From Actinopolymorpha alba DSM 45243 (lineage in GTDB: Bacteria; Actinomycetota; Actinomycetes; Propionibacteriales; Actinopolymorphaceae), in the NCBI RefSeq assembly GCF_000373925.1, contig NZ_KB892757.1, positions 40,618-104,617 of the forward strand: a DNA stretch of 64,000 bases, read 5' to 3'. This document shows positions 24,059 through 32,232 of this stretch, piece after piece. The translations under genes and the position numbers were made by a program. The notes beneath the pieces are model-generated. The model ran no database searches, was not told where the DNA came from, and saw only the letters and a program-made list of their open reading frames with translations. Each line of letters opens with the position of its first letter. Position 1 is the stretch's first letter.

Positions 24059-25057
24059 ATGCTGTCGTACATCACGCGTCGCGTGGCGCTGATGCTCGTG
24101 ACCCTGGCCGCCGTCTCGATCACCACCTTCTTCATCATCGGTCTCCCGCCGGGCGACTACGTGTCGACGCTCCAAGCCCAGGCGGAGAGCCGTGGCGAGG
24201 AGATCGACCAGCAGCGACTGGCTCAGCTGCGCGAGCGCTACGGACTCGACCAGCCGTTCATCGCGCAATACGGCAAATGGATGTCGAACATCCTTGTGCG
24301 CGGTGACTTCGGCGAGTCGTTCGCCTGGAACAAACCTGTGTCGTCCCTCATCTGGGACAAGGTGGGTCTGTCGTTCTTCCTGTCCGTGAGCACGCTGCTC
24401 TTCGTGTGGGCGGTGGCCTTTCCCATAGGTGTGTTCTCGGCCGTACGCCAGTATTCGGCCGGGGACTATGTGGCGACGTTCTTCGGCTTCGTCGGTATGG
24501 CGGTCCCGGAGTTCATGCTGGCGTTGGTGTTCATGTACATCGGCATGAGGTACTTCGGGCAGGACGTAGGTGGGTTGTTCTCACGCGAATACATGGACGC
24601 CGTGTGGAACTTCGGAAAGGTCCTCGACCTGCTGTCCCATCTGTGGCTGCCGATTCTCATCATCGGCATGTCGGGGACGGCCGGGACCATCCGGATCACC
24701 CGGGCGAACCTGCTCGACGAACTCCACAAGCCATACGTCGTCACGGCCCGCGCCAAGGGGCTTCCGGAATGGAAGCTGCTGCTGAAGTATCCGGTCCGGA
24801 TGTCCCTGAGTCCCTTCTTCAGCACGGTCGGTTGGCTGCTGCCGGGCCTCATCAGCGGCGAGACGATCATCTCGATCGTTCTGAGCCTGCCGACGACCGG
24901 CCCACTGCTGTTCGGTGCGGTCCTGAGCCAGGACATGTATCTCGTCGGCAGCTTCATCCTGATCCTCAGCACCCTCACGGTCATCGGCACACTTCTCAGT
25001 GACCTCGCGCTGGCGTGGTGGGATCCGCGGATCCGCCACCGGTATGAGGGAGGATAG
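24059..25057 (+). CDS. ABC transporter permease, DppB/OppB type
   Basis: A 332-residue inner-membrane subunit with an N-terminal membrane segment (RRVALMLVTLAAVSITTFFIIGLPPGDYV), a periplasm-side loop (LRERYGLDQPFIAQYGKWM) and five further segments. The EAA-type cytoplasmic loop that contacts the ATPase is RANLLDELHKPYVVTARAKGLPEWKLL. The ATG at 24059 is preferred over GTG 24050 because AAGGGG stands 8 bases before it. It works with the permease that begins 3 bases downstream. Confidence 0.9.
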   Translation: MLSYITRRVALMLVTLAAVSITTFFIIGLPPGDYVSTLQAQAESRGEEIDQQRLAQLRERYGLDQPFIAQYGKWMSNILVRGDFGESFAWNKPVSSLIWDKVGLSFFLSVSTLLFVWAVAFPIGVFSAVRQYSAGDYVATFFGFVGMAVPEFMLALVFMYIGMRYFGQDVGGLFSREYMDAVWNFGKVLDLLSHLWLPILIIGMSGTAGTIRITRANLLDELHKPYVVTARAKGLPEWKLLLKYPVRMSLSPFFSTVGWLLPGLISGETIISIVLSLPTTGPLLFGAVLSQDMYLVGSFILILSTLTVIGTLLSDLALAWWDPRIRHRYEGG

Positions 25058-25059
25058 AC

Positions 25060-26142
25060 ATGCGGGACACCAGGGGCGCCTCGCAGTGGCGGTTGATCTG
25101 GCGACGGTTCCGGAAGCACCGCCTGGCCATGGTGGGCTCATTCATCGTCCTCCTGATCTATTTCGTCGCCGCGTTCGCCGAGTTCCTGGCGCCGACCACG
25201 ACTGGCGCCCAGAACGAAAACTTCGCCTATGCGCCGCCACAGCGGCTGCACGTCTTCGACGAGAAGGAAGGCTTCGGCCTCTACGTCCACGGGCTCAGTT
25301 CCAAGCGAGATCCGGTAACTTACGAGCTGCTCTTCACCGTGGACGAGTCCGCCCGTATTCCGATGGGCTTCTTCGTCCGCGGCGAGCCGTATCACCTGTG
25401 GGGACTTATCCCGATGGATCGTCACCTGATCGGTCCGACCGACCGTGGTGAGACGGTTTATCTGCTCGGCGCCGATCGTGCGGGGCGCGACATGCTGTCC
25501 CGGATCATCTACGGAGCAAGGGTTTCGCTGTCCATCGGCCTGGTGGGTGTGGCGGTGAGTTTCGTCCTCGGCCTGCTTCTTGGCGGGATCTCCGGCTATT
25601 ACGGCGGCGGCCCCGACACCCTGATCCAGCGGCTGATCGAGTTCCTGATGGCGATACCGACGTTACCGCTCTGGCTGTCACTCTCCGCGGCAGTACCGTC
25701 GGGATGGGGCCCGCTCACGCGCTACTTCGCGATCACGGTGATTCTCTCGGTGATCGGATGGACCGGTCTGGCTCGCGTCGTCCGCGGACGGTTCCTCTCG
25801 CTGCGGGAGGAGGACTTCGTCACGGCGGCGCGGCTCGACGGGTGCGGCAGGAGCCGGATCATCTTCCGGCACATGGTGCCGTCGTTCACCAGCCACATGA
25901 TCGCGTCGATGACGATGGCTGTCCCCGGGATGATCCTCGGCGAGACGTCGTTGAGCTTCCTGGGGCTCGGGCTTCAGTCGCCGGCGGTGAGTTGGGGTGT
26001 GCTCCTGCAGGACGCCCAGAGCGTCCGCGCCCTGGAGACCGCACCGTGGCTGCTCTTTCCCGGCATCGCGATCTTCGTCACGGTGCTCGCGATGAACTTC
26101 GTCGGTGACGGTCTGCGCGACTCCGCGGATCCTTACAAATAA
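25060..26142 (+). CDS. ABC transporter permease, DppC/OppC type, with extended extracytoplasmic loop
   Basis: A 360-residue permease. The first membrane segment ([24 protein letters not shown]) is followed by an unusually long outside loop of about 85 residues, then [30 protein letters not shown] typical of OppC proteins. The EAA loop is [25 protein letters not shown]. The long loop is common in the subgroup that pairs with large (about 650-residue) binding proteins, matching the upstream gene. Starts 3 bases after the other permease. Confidence 0.9.
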   Translation: MRDTRGASQWRLIWRRFRKHRLAMVGSFIVLLIYFVAAFAEFLAPTTTGAQNENFAYAPPQRLHVFDEKEGFGLYVHGLSSKRDPVTYELLFTVDESARIPMGFFVRGEPYHLWGLIPMDRHLIGPTDRGETVYLLGADRAGRDMLSRIIYGARVSLSIGLVGVAVSFVLGLLLGGISGYYGGGPDTLIQRLIEFLMAIPTLPLWLSLSAAVPSGWGPLTRYFAITVILSVIGWTGLARVVRGRFLSLREEDFVTAARLDGCGRSRIIFRHMVPSFTSHMIASMTMAVPGMILGETSLSFLGLGLQSPAVSWGVLLQDAQSVRALETAPWLLFPGIAIFVTVLAMNFVGDGLRDSADPYK

Positions 26143-26150
26143 GGCAGGGA

Positions 26151-27227
26151 GTGGCTGTGGCTACGGGCGAGACGATCCTGCGGGTCAAGGGACTCAAGAC
26201 CCACATCTTCCTCGAGGACGGTGTGGTCCGCGCGGTCGACGGAGCCGACCTGGAGATCCGGCGGGGCGAAACGCTCGCCGTGGTAGGAGAGTCCGGGTGC
26301 GGCAAGAGCATGATGGCCCGCTCGATCCTGCGGCTGGTGGACCGGCCCGCGCAGATCGTGGATGGAGAGATCTGGGTACGCAGACCACCCGGCAAAGGCG
26401 GCAACTCGGACGGCGCGGCGGAGATGGTCGATCTCGTCCGCGCCGACCGGCGGGTGGTCAGGGAGGTACGCGGCAAGCGCATCGCGATGGTCTTCCAGGA
26501 GCCGATGACCTCGCTGTCGCCGATGCACACCATCGGCGACCAGATCGCCGAGGTGATCCTGCTCCACGAGCAGGTCACAAAGCAGGCGGCGCGGCGGCGG
26601 ACCATCGAGTTGCTCGGCCGGGTCGGCATTCCGGCGCCGAAGGTCCGGGTCGACTCCTATCCGTTCCAGCTGAGCGGTGGGATGCTGCAACGGGCGATGA
26701 TCGCGATGGCGCTGTCATGCAACCCGGAGTTGCTCATCGCCGACGAGCCGACGACCGCACTGGACGTCACGACGCAGGCGCAGATCCTGCAGCTGCTGCG
26801 GACGCTCCAGAAGGAGTACGGCATGGCCGTCATGCTCATTACCCACGACCTCGGGGTCGCGGCGCAGATGGCGGACCAGGTGGCCGTGATGTACCTCGGC
26901 GTGGTGGTGGAGCGTGGCGACATCGTGTCGACGTTCCGTTCGCCGTTGCATCCGTACACCCAGGCACTCCTGCGGTCAGTGCCCAAGCTCGGGCTGTCCG
27001 CGGGCGCGCGACTCGCACCGGTGCGAGGGATGGTTCCGCATCCGTACCAACGGCCGTCGGGATGCCCGTTCCACACCCGCTGCGATTCCTTCATGGCTGG
27101 AAAGTGCGATCTCACGGTGCCCGAACTCCTGCGACAGGACGACGGTCGCGAGGTGCGCTGCCTGCTGTACGACGGGACGGCCGGGGCGGGAGCGGTCGCG
27201 CCCGGCGCGGAGGGGAGGAACGCATGA
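26151..27227 (+). CDS. ABC transporter ATP-binding protein, DppD/OppD type
   Basis: A 358-residue ATPase. Walker [14 protein letters not shown]-loop [11 protein letters not shown], signature [12 protein letters not shown], Walker [13 protein letters not shown] and H-loop ITHDLGV are intact. The C-terminal oligopeptide-type extension carries the cysteine cluster GCPFHTRC...KC. A GTG start at 26151 follows GGCAGGGA. The stop overlaps the partner ATPase start (ATGA). Powers import of the oligomer bound by the protein at 22004-24016. Confidence 0.92.
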   Translation: MAVATGETILRVKGLKTHIFLEDGVVRAVDGADLEIRRGETLAVVGESGCGKSMMARSILRLVDRPAQIVDGEIWVRRPPGKGGNSDGAAEMVDLVRADRRVVREVRGKRIAMVFQEPMTSLSPMHTIGDQIAEVILLHEQVTKQAARRRTIELLGRVGIPAPKVRVDSYPFQLSGGMLQRAMIAMALSCNPELLIADEPTTALDVTTQAQILQLLRTLQKEYGMAVMLITHDLGVAAQMADQVAVMYLGVVVERGDIVSTFRSPLHPYTQALLRSVPKLGLSAGARLAPVRGMVPHPYQRPSGCPFHTRCDSFMAGKCDLTVPELLRQDDGREVRCLLYDGTAGAGAVAPGAEGRNA

Positions 27228-28285
27228 TCACGAGGGAGCTGAACACGGAGCAAGCGAAGGTTGACAGTGGTGTGCTGCTCGAGACGCGCGGGCTGACCAA
27301 GCACTTCGCCGTACGCCGCGGGATGTTCGGGCGTACGGTCGGCACCATCAAGGCCGTCGACGGCGTGAGCCTGCGGGTCCCGAGTGGCACGACGGTCGGT
27401 TTGGTGGGCGAGTCCGGGTGCGGCAAGAGCACGTTGGGTCGTTGCATCCTCCGTGCGCACGAGCCGACCAGCGGTGAGATCCTCTTCCGTCGCGAGGACG
27501 GCTCGGTGTCTGACCTCGCGAGGCTCAGCGAGAAGGCGTTGAAGCCCTACCGCCGGCAGATACGGATGATCTTCCAGGATCCGTACTCCTCGCTGAACCC
27601 TCGGATGACACTCCTCCAGATCGTCGGCGAACCCCTCAAGGTCAACCGATCCTTGTCAGCTGGCCAGATCGAGGAGACAGTGGCCCAGTTGCTCACCCGG
27701 GTGGGCCTCCGACCGGAGTACATGCGCCGCTATCCGAACGCGTTCAGCGGCGGCGAACGGCAGCGCGTCGGTATCGCCCGCGCACTCGCGCTCGAACCAC
27801 GGCTCGTGGTGGCCGACGAGGCGGTGAGCGCGCTCGATGTGTCGGTGCGGGCTCAGATCCTCAACCTGCTCAAGGATCTACAGCAGGAGTCCGCACTGAC
27901 GTACCTCTTCATCTCCCACGATCTCGGTGTCGTGGAGTACATGGCCGACGAGGTTGTCGTGATGTACGTCGGCAAAGCGGTGGAGGTCGGCGCGACGGAG
28001 GAGCTGTACCACCGGCCCCTGCATCCTTACACCGAGGCATTGTTGTCCGCCGTGCCCGATCCCGATCCCACCGCCCGGCGGGAGCAGATCGTCCTGGGCG
28101 GTGAGGTCGCGGACCCATCGAACGTTCCGACCGGCTGTCCGTTCCACCCGCGCTGCTTCTACGCGAAGGATCGGTGCAAGGCGGAGGTGCCGGCGCTCCG
28201 CGAGGTCTTGCCGGGTCGGCAGGCGGCGTGCCACTTCGCCGAAGAACTCAGCTTGCGAGGGATCGCGCGTACCCCCGCCGGTTGA
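27224..28285 (+). CDS. ABC transporter ATP-binding protein, DppF/OppF type
   Basis: A 353-residue second ATPase. Motifs: Walker [14 protein letters not shown]-loop [14 protein letters not shown], signature [12 protein letters not shown], Walker [13 protein letters not shown] (DEAVSALD form usual for OppF), H-loop [12 protein letters not shown], and a C-terminal GCPFHPRC cluster. ATG at 27224 follows GGGGAGGAA and overlaps the previous stop. Completes a five-part importer. Confidence 0.92.
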   Translation: MITRELNTEQAKVDSGVLLETRGLTKHFAVRRGMFGRTVGTIKAVDGVSLRVPSGTTVGLVGESGCGKSTLGRCILRAHEPTSGEILFRREDGSVSDLARLSEKALKPYRRQIRMIFQDPYSSLNPRMTLLQIVGEPLKVNRSLSAGQIEETVAQLLTRVGLRPEYMRRYPNAFSGGERQRVGIARALALEPRLVVADEAVSALDVSVRAQILNLLKDLQQESALTYLFISHDLGVVEYMADEVVVMYVGKAVEVGATEELYHRPLHPYTEALLSAVPDPDPTARREQIVLGGEVADPSNVPTGCPFHPRCFYAKDRCKAEVPALREVLPGRQAACHFAEELSLRGIARTPAG

Positions 28286-28319
28286 GCGTGGACGCGTCGA
28301 TTCTTGAGGAGGAGAGCGG

Positions 28320-29447
28320 ATGAAGGACGAACGGTTCAACGGCATCGTCACGGCGTCGGAGGAGGATCCGGGGGTACGCACGGCACTGCTGCCGGTGCTC
28401 TACGAGCCCGACAGTCATGCCGCCAACCTTGTGGAGTTGGACAACGGCGACCTGCTGTGCGTGTGGTTCAACGGGCCAGGGGAGGGCGAGCCGGGCACCA
28501 ACGTTGTCCTGTCGCGCCTGCGTCAGGGCACGGATCGGTGGACTGAGCCGGTGCTGCTCGCGAGTGATCCCGACCGCTCCGAGCAGAATCCCGTGCTCGC
28601 GAAGGGACCCGACGGGCGGCTGTGGTTCCTGCACACGTCCAACACGCCGAACAACCAGAAGACCGCCCGGGTCGTGGTGAGGTTCTCCGACGACAACGGC
28701 GAGACGTGGACCCAACCGGAGATATTGTTCAAGGAGCCCGGCATCTTCCTCCGGAATCCACCACTTCTCCTGGACGACGGCAGCTGGCTGCTCCCGTGCT
28801 ATTACTGCCGTCCCACCGGCGAGCGCAGTGTGGTGAAGATCAGCGAAGACCAGGGGCGTTCGTGGCAGGAGTACGCCGTTCCCGACGCCGAATACAAGGT
28901 GCAGATGAGTGTCGCGGCACGGTGTTCGTTCCGGCCCCCGCGGGCTTCGCCCGTAGGGCCCACCCCCGACCGGGGGGACGGCACGCTGCTGGCGGTGTTC
29001 CGGAGTCGCCGGGCCGACCGGATCTATGCCAGCGAGTCGGCCGACCTTGGACGCACCTGGACGCCACCGGTGCGGACCGGCCTTCCCAACAACAACTCCG
29101 CCGTCCAGCTCACCGCCCTCCGCAGTGGCCGGCTGGCCCTGATCTACAACGACGCGAGCCTGGAGCGGGATCAGTTTCGCTGGGTCGGATCGGCGGAAAG
29201 CCCGCGCAAGAAGGCGGTGCGTACGCCGCTGACGTTGGCGCTTTCGGAGGACGGCGGCCGGACCTGGCCGTATCACCGGAACGTCCAGATGGCAGACCTT
29301 GAGTATCGCGAAAACGAGATGGGGTATTCCTATCCGTGCGTCATCCAGACCGCGGACGGCCGGCTGCAGATCGCGTTCTCCTATCTGCGTAAGACGATCA
29401 AGCACGTGTCGCTCACCGAGGACTGGATTGTGGAGGGTACGCGGTGA
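28320..29447 (+). CDS. Sialidase-fold (BNR repeat) protein with an internal structured insertion
   Basis: A 375-residue six-bladed beta-propeller protein of the exo-sialidase-like group. Four Asp boxes are visible: SDDNGETW, SEDQGRSW, SADLGRTW and SEDGGRTW. Also seen are RNPPLLLDDGSWLLPCYY and LPNNNSAVQLTALRSGRLALIYND. No signal peptide, so it is cytoplasmic. Sialic acid is not a plant sugar; in a pectin setting the related 2-keto-3-deoxy sugars Kdo and Dha of rhamnogalacturonan II are more logical ketoside substrates, but that is inference. About 17-20 residues (around position 202-222) are encoded by a G+C-rich double hairpin and look inserted. Stop overlaps the next start. Confidence 0.75.
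   Translation: MKDERFNGIVTASEEDPGVRTALLPVLYEPDSHAANLVELDNGDLLCVWFNGPGEGEPGTNVVLSRLRQGTDRWTEPVLLASDPDRSEQNPVLAKGPDGRLWFLHTSNTPNNQKTARVVVRFSDDNGETWTQPEILFKEPGIFLRNPPLLLDDGSWLLPCYYCRPTGERSVVKISEDQGRSWQEYAVPDAEYKVQMSVAARCSFRPPRASPVGPTPDRGDGTLLAVFRSRRADRIYASESADLGRTWTPPVRTGLPNNNSAVQLTALRSGRLALIYNDASLERDQFRWVGSAESPRKKAVRTPLTLALSEDGGRTWPYHRNVQMADLEYRENEMGYSYPCVIQTADGRLQIAFSYLRKTIKHVSLTEDWIVEGTR
28931..28978. repeat. REP-like double-hairpin element inserted in frame in the sialidase-fold gene
   Basis: Two adjacent hairpins, CGGGC-TTC-GCCCG (28941-28953) and CCCCC-GACC-GGGGG (28963-28976), sit between the codons for MSVAARCSF and GDGTLLAVFRS. Relatives normally run directly from the first phrase to the second. 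The block is about 48 bases and keeps the frame open. Confidence 0.55.
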
Positions 29448-30874
29448 TGGCAGGTCGCCTGGAGGTCGAGCGCTGGGGCATCTTCGAGCGGGAGTTCGCC
29501 GGGCCGTCGGACGGCAATCCGTTCAAGGAGGTGCGGCTCTCGGCGAGGTTCCAGTACCGCAACCGGATCGTCGAGATCGATGGGTTCTACGACGGTGACG
29601 GGACCTACCGCCTCAGATTCATGCCCGACCAGCCGGGCGAGTGGCGGTTCGTGACGTCCAGCAACGCGCCCGCTCTCGACGGGTTGCGTGGGGAGTTCGT
29701 GTGCACGGCGCCGACGCCGACGAACCACGGGCCGGTCAAGGTCGCCGGGACGTACCACTTCAGGTACGCCGACGGCACGCGTTACCTGCCCTTCGGCACG
29801 ACGTGCTACCACTGGACCCATGCGATGGAGGAGACCCAGGAGCGCCTCACACTGGAGGCACTGGCGGGCTCGGCGTTCAACAAGGTACGGATGTGCTTGT
29901 TGCCCACCGGGGGGATGACACCACCTCTGTTGGCGTTCGAGGGAGACACGCCAGGCCAGCTTGACAAGACGAGGTTCAACCCAGCGTTCTTCGCGCATGT
30001 CGAACGCCGTCTCGATGACCTGCTGGCATTGGGAATCGAGGCCGACCTCATCCTCTTCCACCCCTACGACAAGGGTCACTGGGGTGTCGACAACATGACC
30101 CGCGAGGAAGACACGTACTTCCTGCGGTATGTCCTGGCCCGCCTTGGCGCCTACCGCAACGTCTGGTGGTCACTGTCGAACGAGTACGACTTCAACACGT
30201 TCAAGAGCATCGAGGACTGGGACCACCTTCTGCGGTTCGTGCAGCACCACGATCCGTACCAACGGCTCCGGTCGATTCACAACGGCACCAAAATGTACCT
30301 CTCCTCGCATCTGTATGACTTCACCAAGCCGTGGATCACCCACCAGAGCGTCCAGCACTGGGACGCGGCCCTCACCGAAAGCTGGCTGGCCAGTTGCGCC
30401 AAACCGGTCGTGATCGACGAGATCTCCTACGAGGGCGACATCACCCGCAGGTGGGGAAACATCACCGGTCAGGAGTTGACCCATCGGTTCTGGCAGGGCA
30501 TGGCGGCCGGTGGCTACGTCGGGCATGGGGAGTGTTTCGCGGACCGGCCGTCCGGTCCCTGGATCTCCAAGGGCGGTGAGCTGTACGGCGACAGCCCGGA
30601 GCGGATCGCCTTCCTGCGGCGGATCATGGAGGAGGCGCCGGCGGACTGGATCGAGGCCCGTCGCCTTGGCACCTACCTGCTCGACTATCTCGGCGCCGGC
30701 CAGCAGGCCTACCACGAGGTGGAGTTGCCCGACGGAGTCGATTACCACGTCGACCTGATTGATGCCTGGGAAATGACGGTGACACCCGCGGGCACTCACT
30801 CCGGTCGGTGCCGGATTGACCTTCCTGGCCGCCCGTATCTGGCCCTGCGCTTCCGTGCGGCGTCGTCGCTCTGA
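29444..30874 (+). CDS. DUF5060/DUF4038 glycoside hydrolase, apiosidase-like (GH140-related)
   Basis: A 476-residue protein with three parts: an N-terminal beta-sandwich DUF5060 (VERWGIFEREFAGPSDGNPF to FVCTAPTPTNHGPVKV, residues 5-100), a TIM-barrel DUF4038 domain (about 105-385) and a C-terminal DUF5605-like beta domain (YHVDLIDAWEMTVTPAG). Candidate catalytic acids lie in WWSLSNEYDF and VVIDEISYEGDI. DUF4038 contains the apiosidase family GH140, which cleaves apiose side chains of rhamnogalacturonan II. No signal peptide. GTG 29444 and ATG 29447 are both possible starts beside GGAGGG; both overlap the sialidase-fold stop. A diverged paralogue follows immediately. Confidence 0.75.
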   Translation: MMAGRLEVERWGIFEREFAGPSDGNPFKEVRLSARFQYRNRIVEIDGFYDGDGTYRLRFMPDQPGEWRFVTSSNAPALDGLRGEFVCTAPTPTNHGPVKVAGTYHFRYADGTRYLPFGTTCYHWTHAMEETQERLTLEALAGSAFNKVRMCLLPTGGMTPPLLAFEGDTPGQLDKTRFNPAFFAHVERRLDDLLALGIEADLILFHPYDKGHWGVDNMTREEDTYFLRYVLARLGAYRNVWWSLSNEYDFNTFKSIEDWDHLLRFVQHHDPYQRLRSIHNGTKMYLSSHLYDFTKPWITHQSVQHWDAALTESWLASCAKPVVIDEISYEGDITRRWGNITGQELTHRFWQGMAAGGYVGHGECFADRPSGPWISKGGELYGDSPERIAFLRRIMEEAPADWIEARRLGTYLLDYLGAGQQAYHEVELPDGVDYHVDLIDAWEMTVTPAGTHSGRCRIDLPGRPYLALRFRAASSL

Positions 30875-30894
30875 CCGACAGGAGACAGCGAGTC

Positions 30895-32232
30895 ATGACA
30901 GATATCGCGCGGGTCGAGCGCTGGGGCGTGCTGGAACTCGACTTCGAGGTCCCGCAAGCTGAGGTTGACGGGGACCTTCAGGTGACCTTCGCCATCGGTG
31001 ACAGCGTCTTTGTCTCGGAGAGCTTCGTCGATGAGGCCGGTGCCCTGCGGGTGCGCTTCATGCCGGGTCTGGAAGGCACCTGGACGTGGACGGCACACAG
31101 CGACCACGCCGACCTTGACGACCGCTCGGGGGAGTTCGTCTGCGGGCCCGCGGGAGACGGCAACCATGGTCCGGTCCAGGTCAGCGACGATGCGCACTTC
31201 CGCTATGCCGACGGCACGCCCCACCACCCGCTCGGCACCACCGCGACCAGCTGGTACCTGGCGGAGGCCAGCGTCCGCAAGGCGACCTTGCGGACGTTGG
31301 CCGGCGGGCCGTTCACCAAGGTGCGGATGGGTGCGGTGCCCGGGCGCCTCGGCGAGCTCGAGAGTGCTGTCCGCGACCTGGCCGAGCTTGGTATCGAGGC
31401 GGAGGTGATCATCTTCCACCCCTATGCCGGAGGGGAGAGCCCCGCCAGCCTGGGTGAGGAGGCGTGGCGGCGCTACGTCAAGGAGCTCGTCTCCCGCCTC
31501 GCGGCGTTCCGCAACGTCTGGTGGTGCGTGGTGAGCGAGCCCGGCCTCGGGTCGACCCCGGCCGAGGGCTGGGCAGAGGCGTTCCGGCTGGTGGAGGAGT
31601 ACGACTACGGCCGGCACCTGCGTACCTTCCACGGTCGTAGCGATGCCGACTTCGGCAGCCCGTGGATCACCCATACGAGCGTACGCTCGGACGAGGTCCG
31701 GGTGATCACGCCGCTCAGCCGGCACCACGGTAAGCCGGTGATGGTGGACGGATGCGGAGCCGAAGGGGACAGGCCAGACCCTGCGAGCAGCCTGACTCCG
31801 GAGGAGCTCGTCATGAAAGCCTGGGAGGGCGTGTGCCGGGGCGGCTATGTGAGTCATGCCGAGTCGTACGTCACAAGGGGGTTGGCCCCGTGGTCGATCC
31901 ATGGGGGCGAGCTGGTCGGTGAGAGCGCGCCCCGGCTGAGTTACCTCCGCGAGGTGTTGGCGACAGCACCGGCCGACCTGCGCTACAACCCCTTCTACTA
32001 CGACGCTTCCACTCTCGAAGCGCCAGGTGAGTACTACCTGCAGTATTTCGGCCCACATCGCTTTCCTGAACGCAGGTTCGAGCTTCCGCCTGGTGACTAC
32101 CACGTGGACGTGATCGATACCTGGAACATGACGACGCACACGCTCGAGGGGACCTTCTCAGGTGAGTTCCGTGTCGAACTTCCCCGGCAGCTCTACTACG
32201 CCCTGCGGATCCGCCGAGCCGACAGGGCCTGA
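30895..32232 (+). CDS. Second DUF5060/DUF4038 protein, diverged active site
   Basis: A 445-residue tandem paralogue of the preceding gene with the same three-part layout: VERWGVLELDFEVP, HFRYADGTPHHPLGTTATSWYLAEAS and DYHVDVIDTWNMTTHTLEGTFSG. The catalytic-site phrases differ. NEYDF of the first copy is SEPGL here, and DEISYEGD is DGCGAEGD, so one acid of the second motif is replaced by Gly. It may have another specificity or a non-catalytic binding role. No signal peptide. A GACAGGAGACAG binding site precedes the ATG. Its last 71 bases overlap the start of the next gene if that gene begins at 32162. Confidence 0.72.
   Translation: MTDIARVERWGVLELDFEVPQAEVDGDLQVTFAIGDSVFVSESFVDEAGALRVRFMPGLEGTWTWTAHSDHADLDDRSGEFVCGPAGDGNHGPVQVSDDAHFRYADGTPHHPLGTTATSWYLAEASVRKATLRTLAGGPFTKVRMGAVPGRLGELESAVRDLAELGIEAEVIIFHPYAGGESPASLGEEAWRRYVKELVSRLAAFRNVWWCVVSEPGLGSTPAEGWAEAFRLVEEYDYGRHLRTFHGRSDADFGSPWITHTSVRSDEVRVITPLSRHHGKPVMVDGCGAEGDRPDPASSLTPEELVMKAWEGVCRGGYVSHAESYVTRGLAPWSIHGGELVGESAPRLSYLREVLATAPADLRYNPFYYDASTLEAPGEYYLQYFGPHRFPERRFELPPGDYHVDVIDTWNMTTHTLEGTFSGEFRVELPRQLYYALRIRRADRA

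Noticed and set aside
22241-24268. A 675-codon minus-strand open frame opposite the solute-binding protein
   Set aside because: Shadow frame; the plus-strand gene has a lipobox and family motifs, the antisense product has none.
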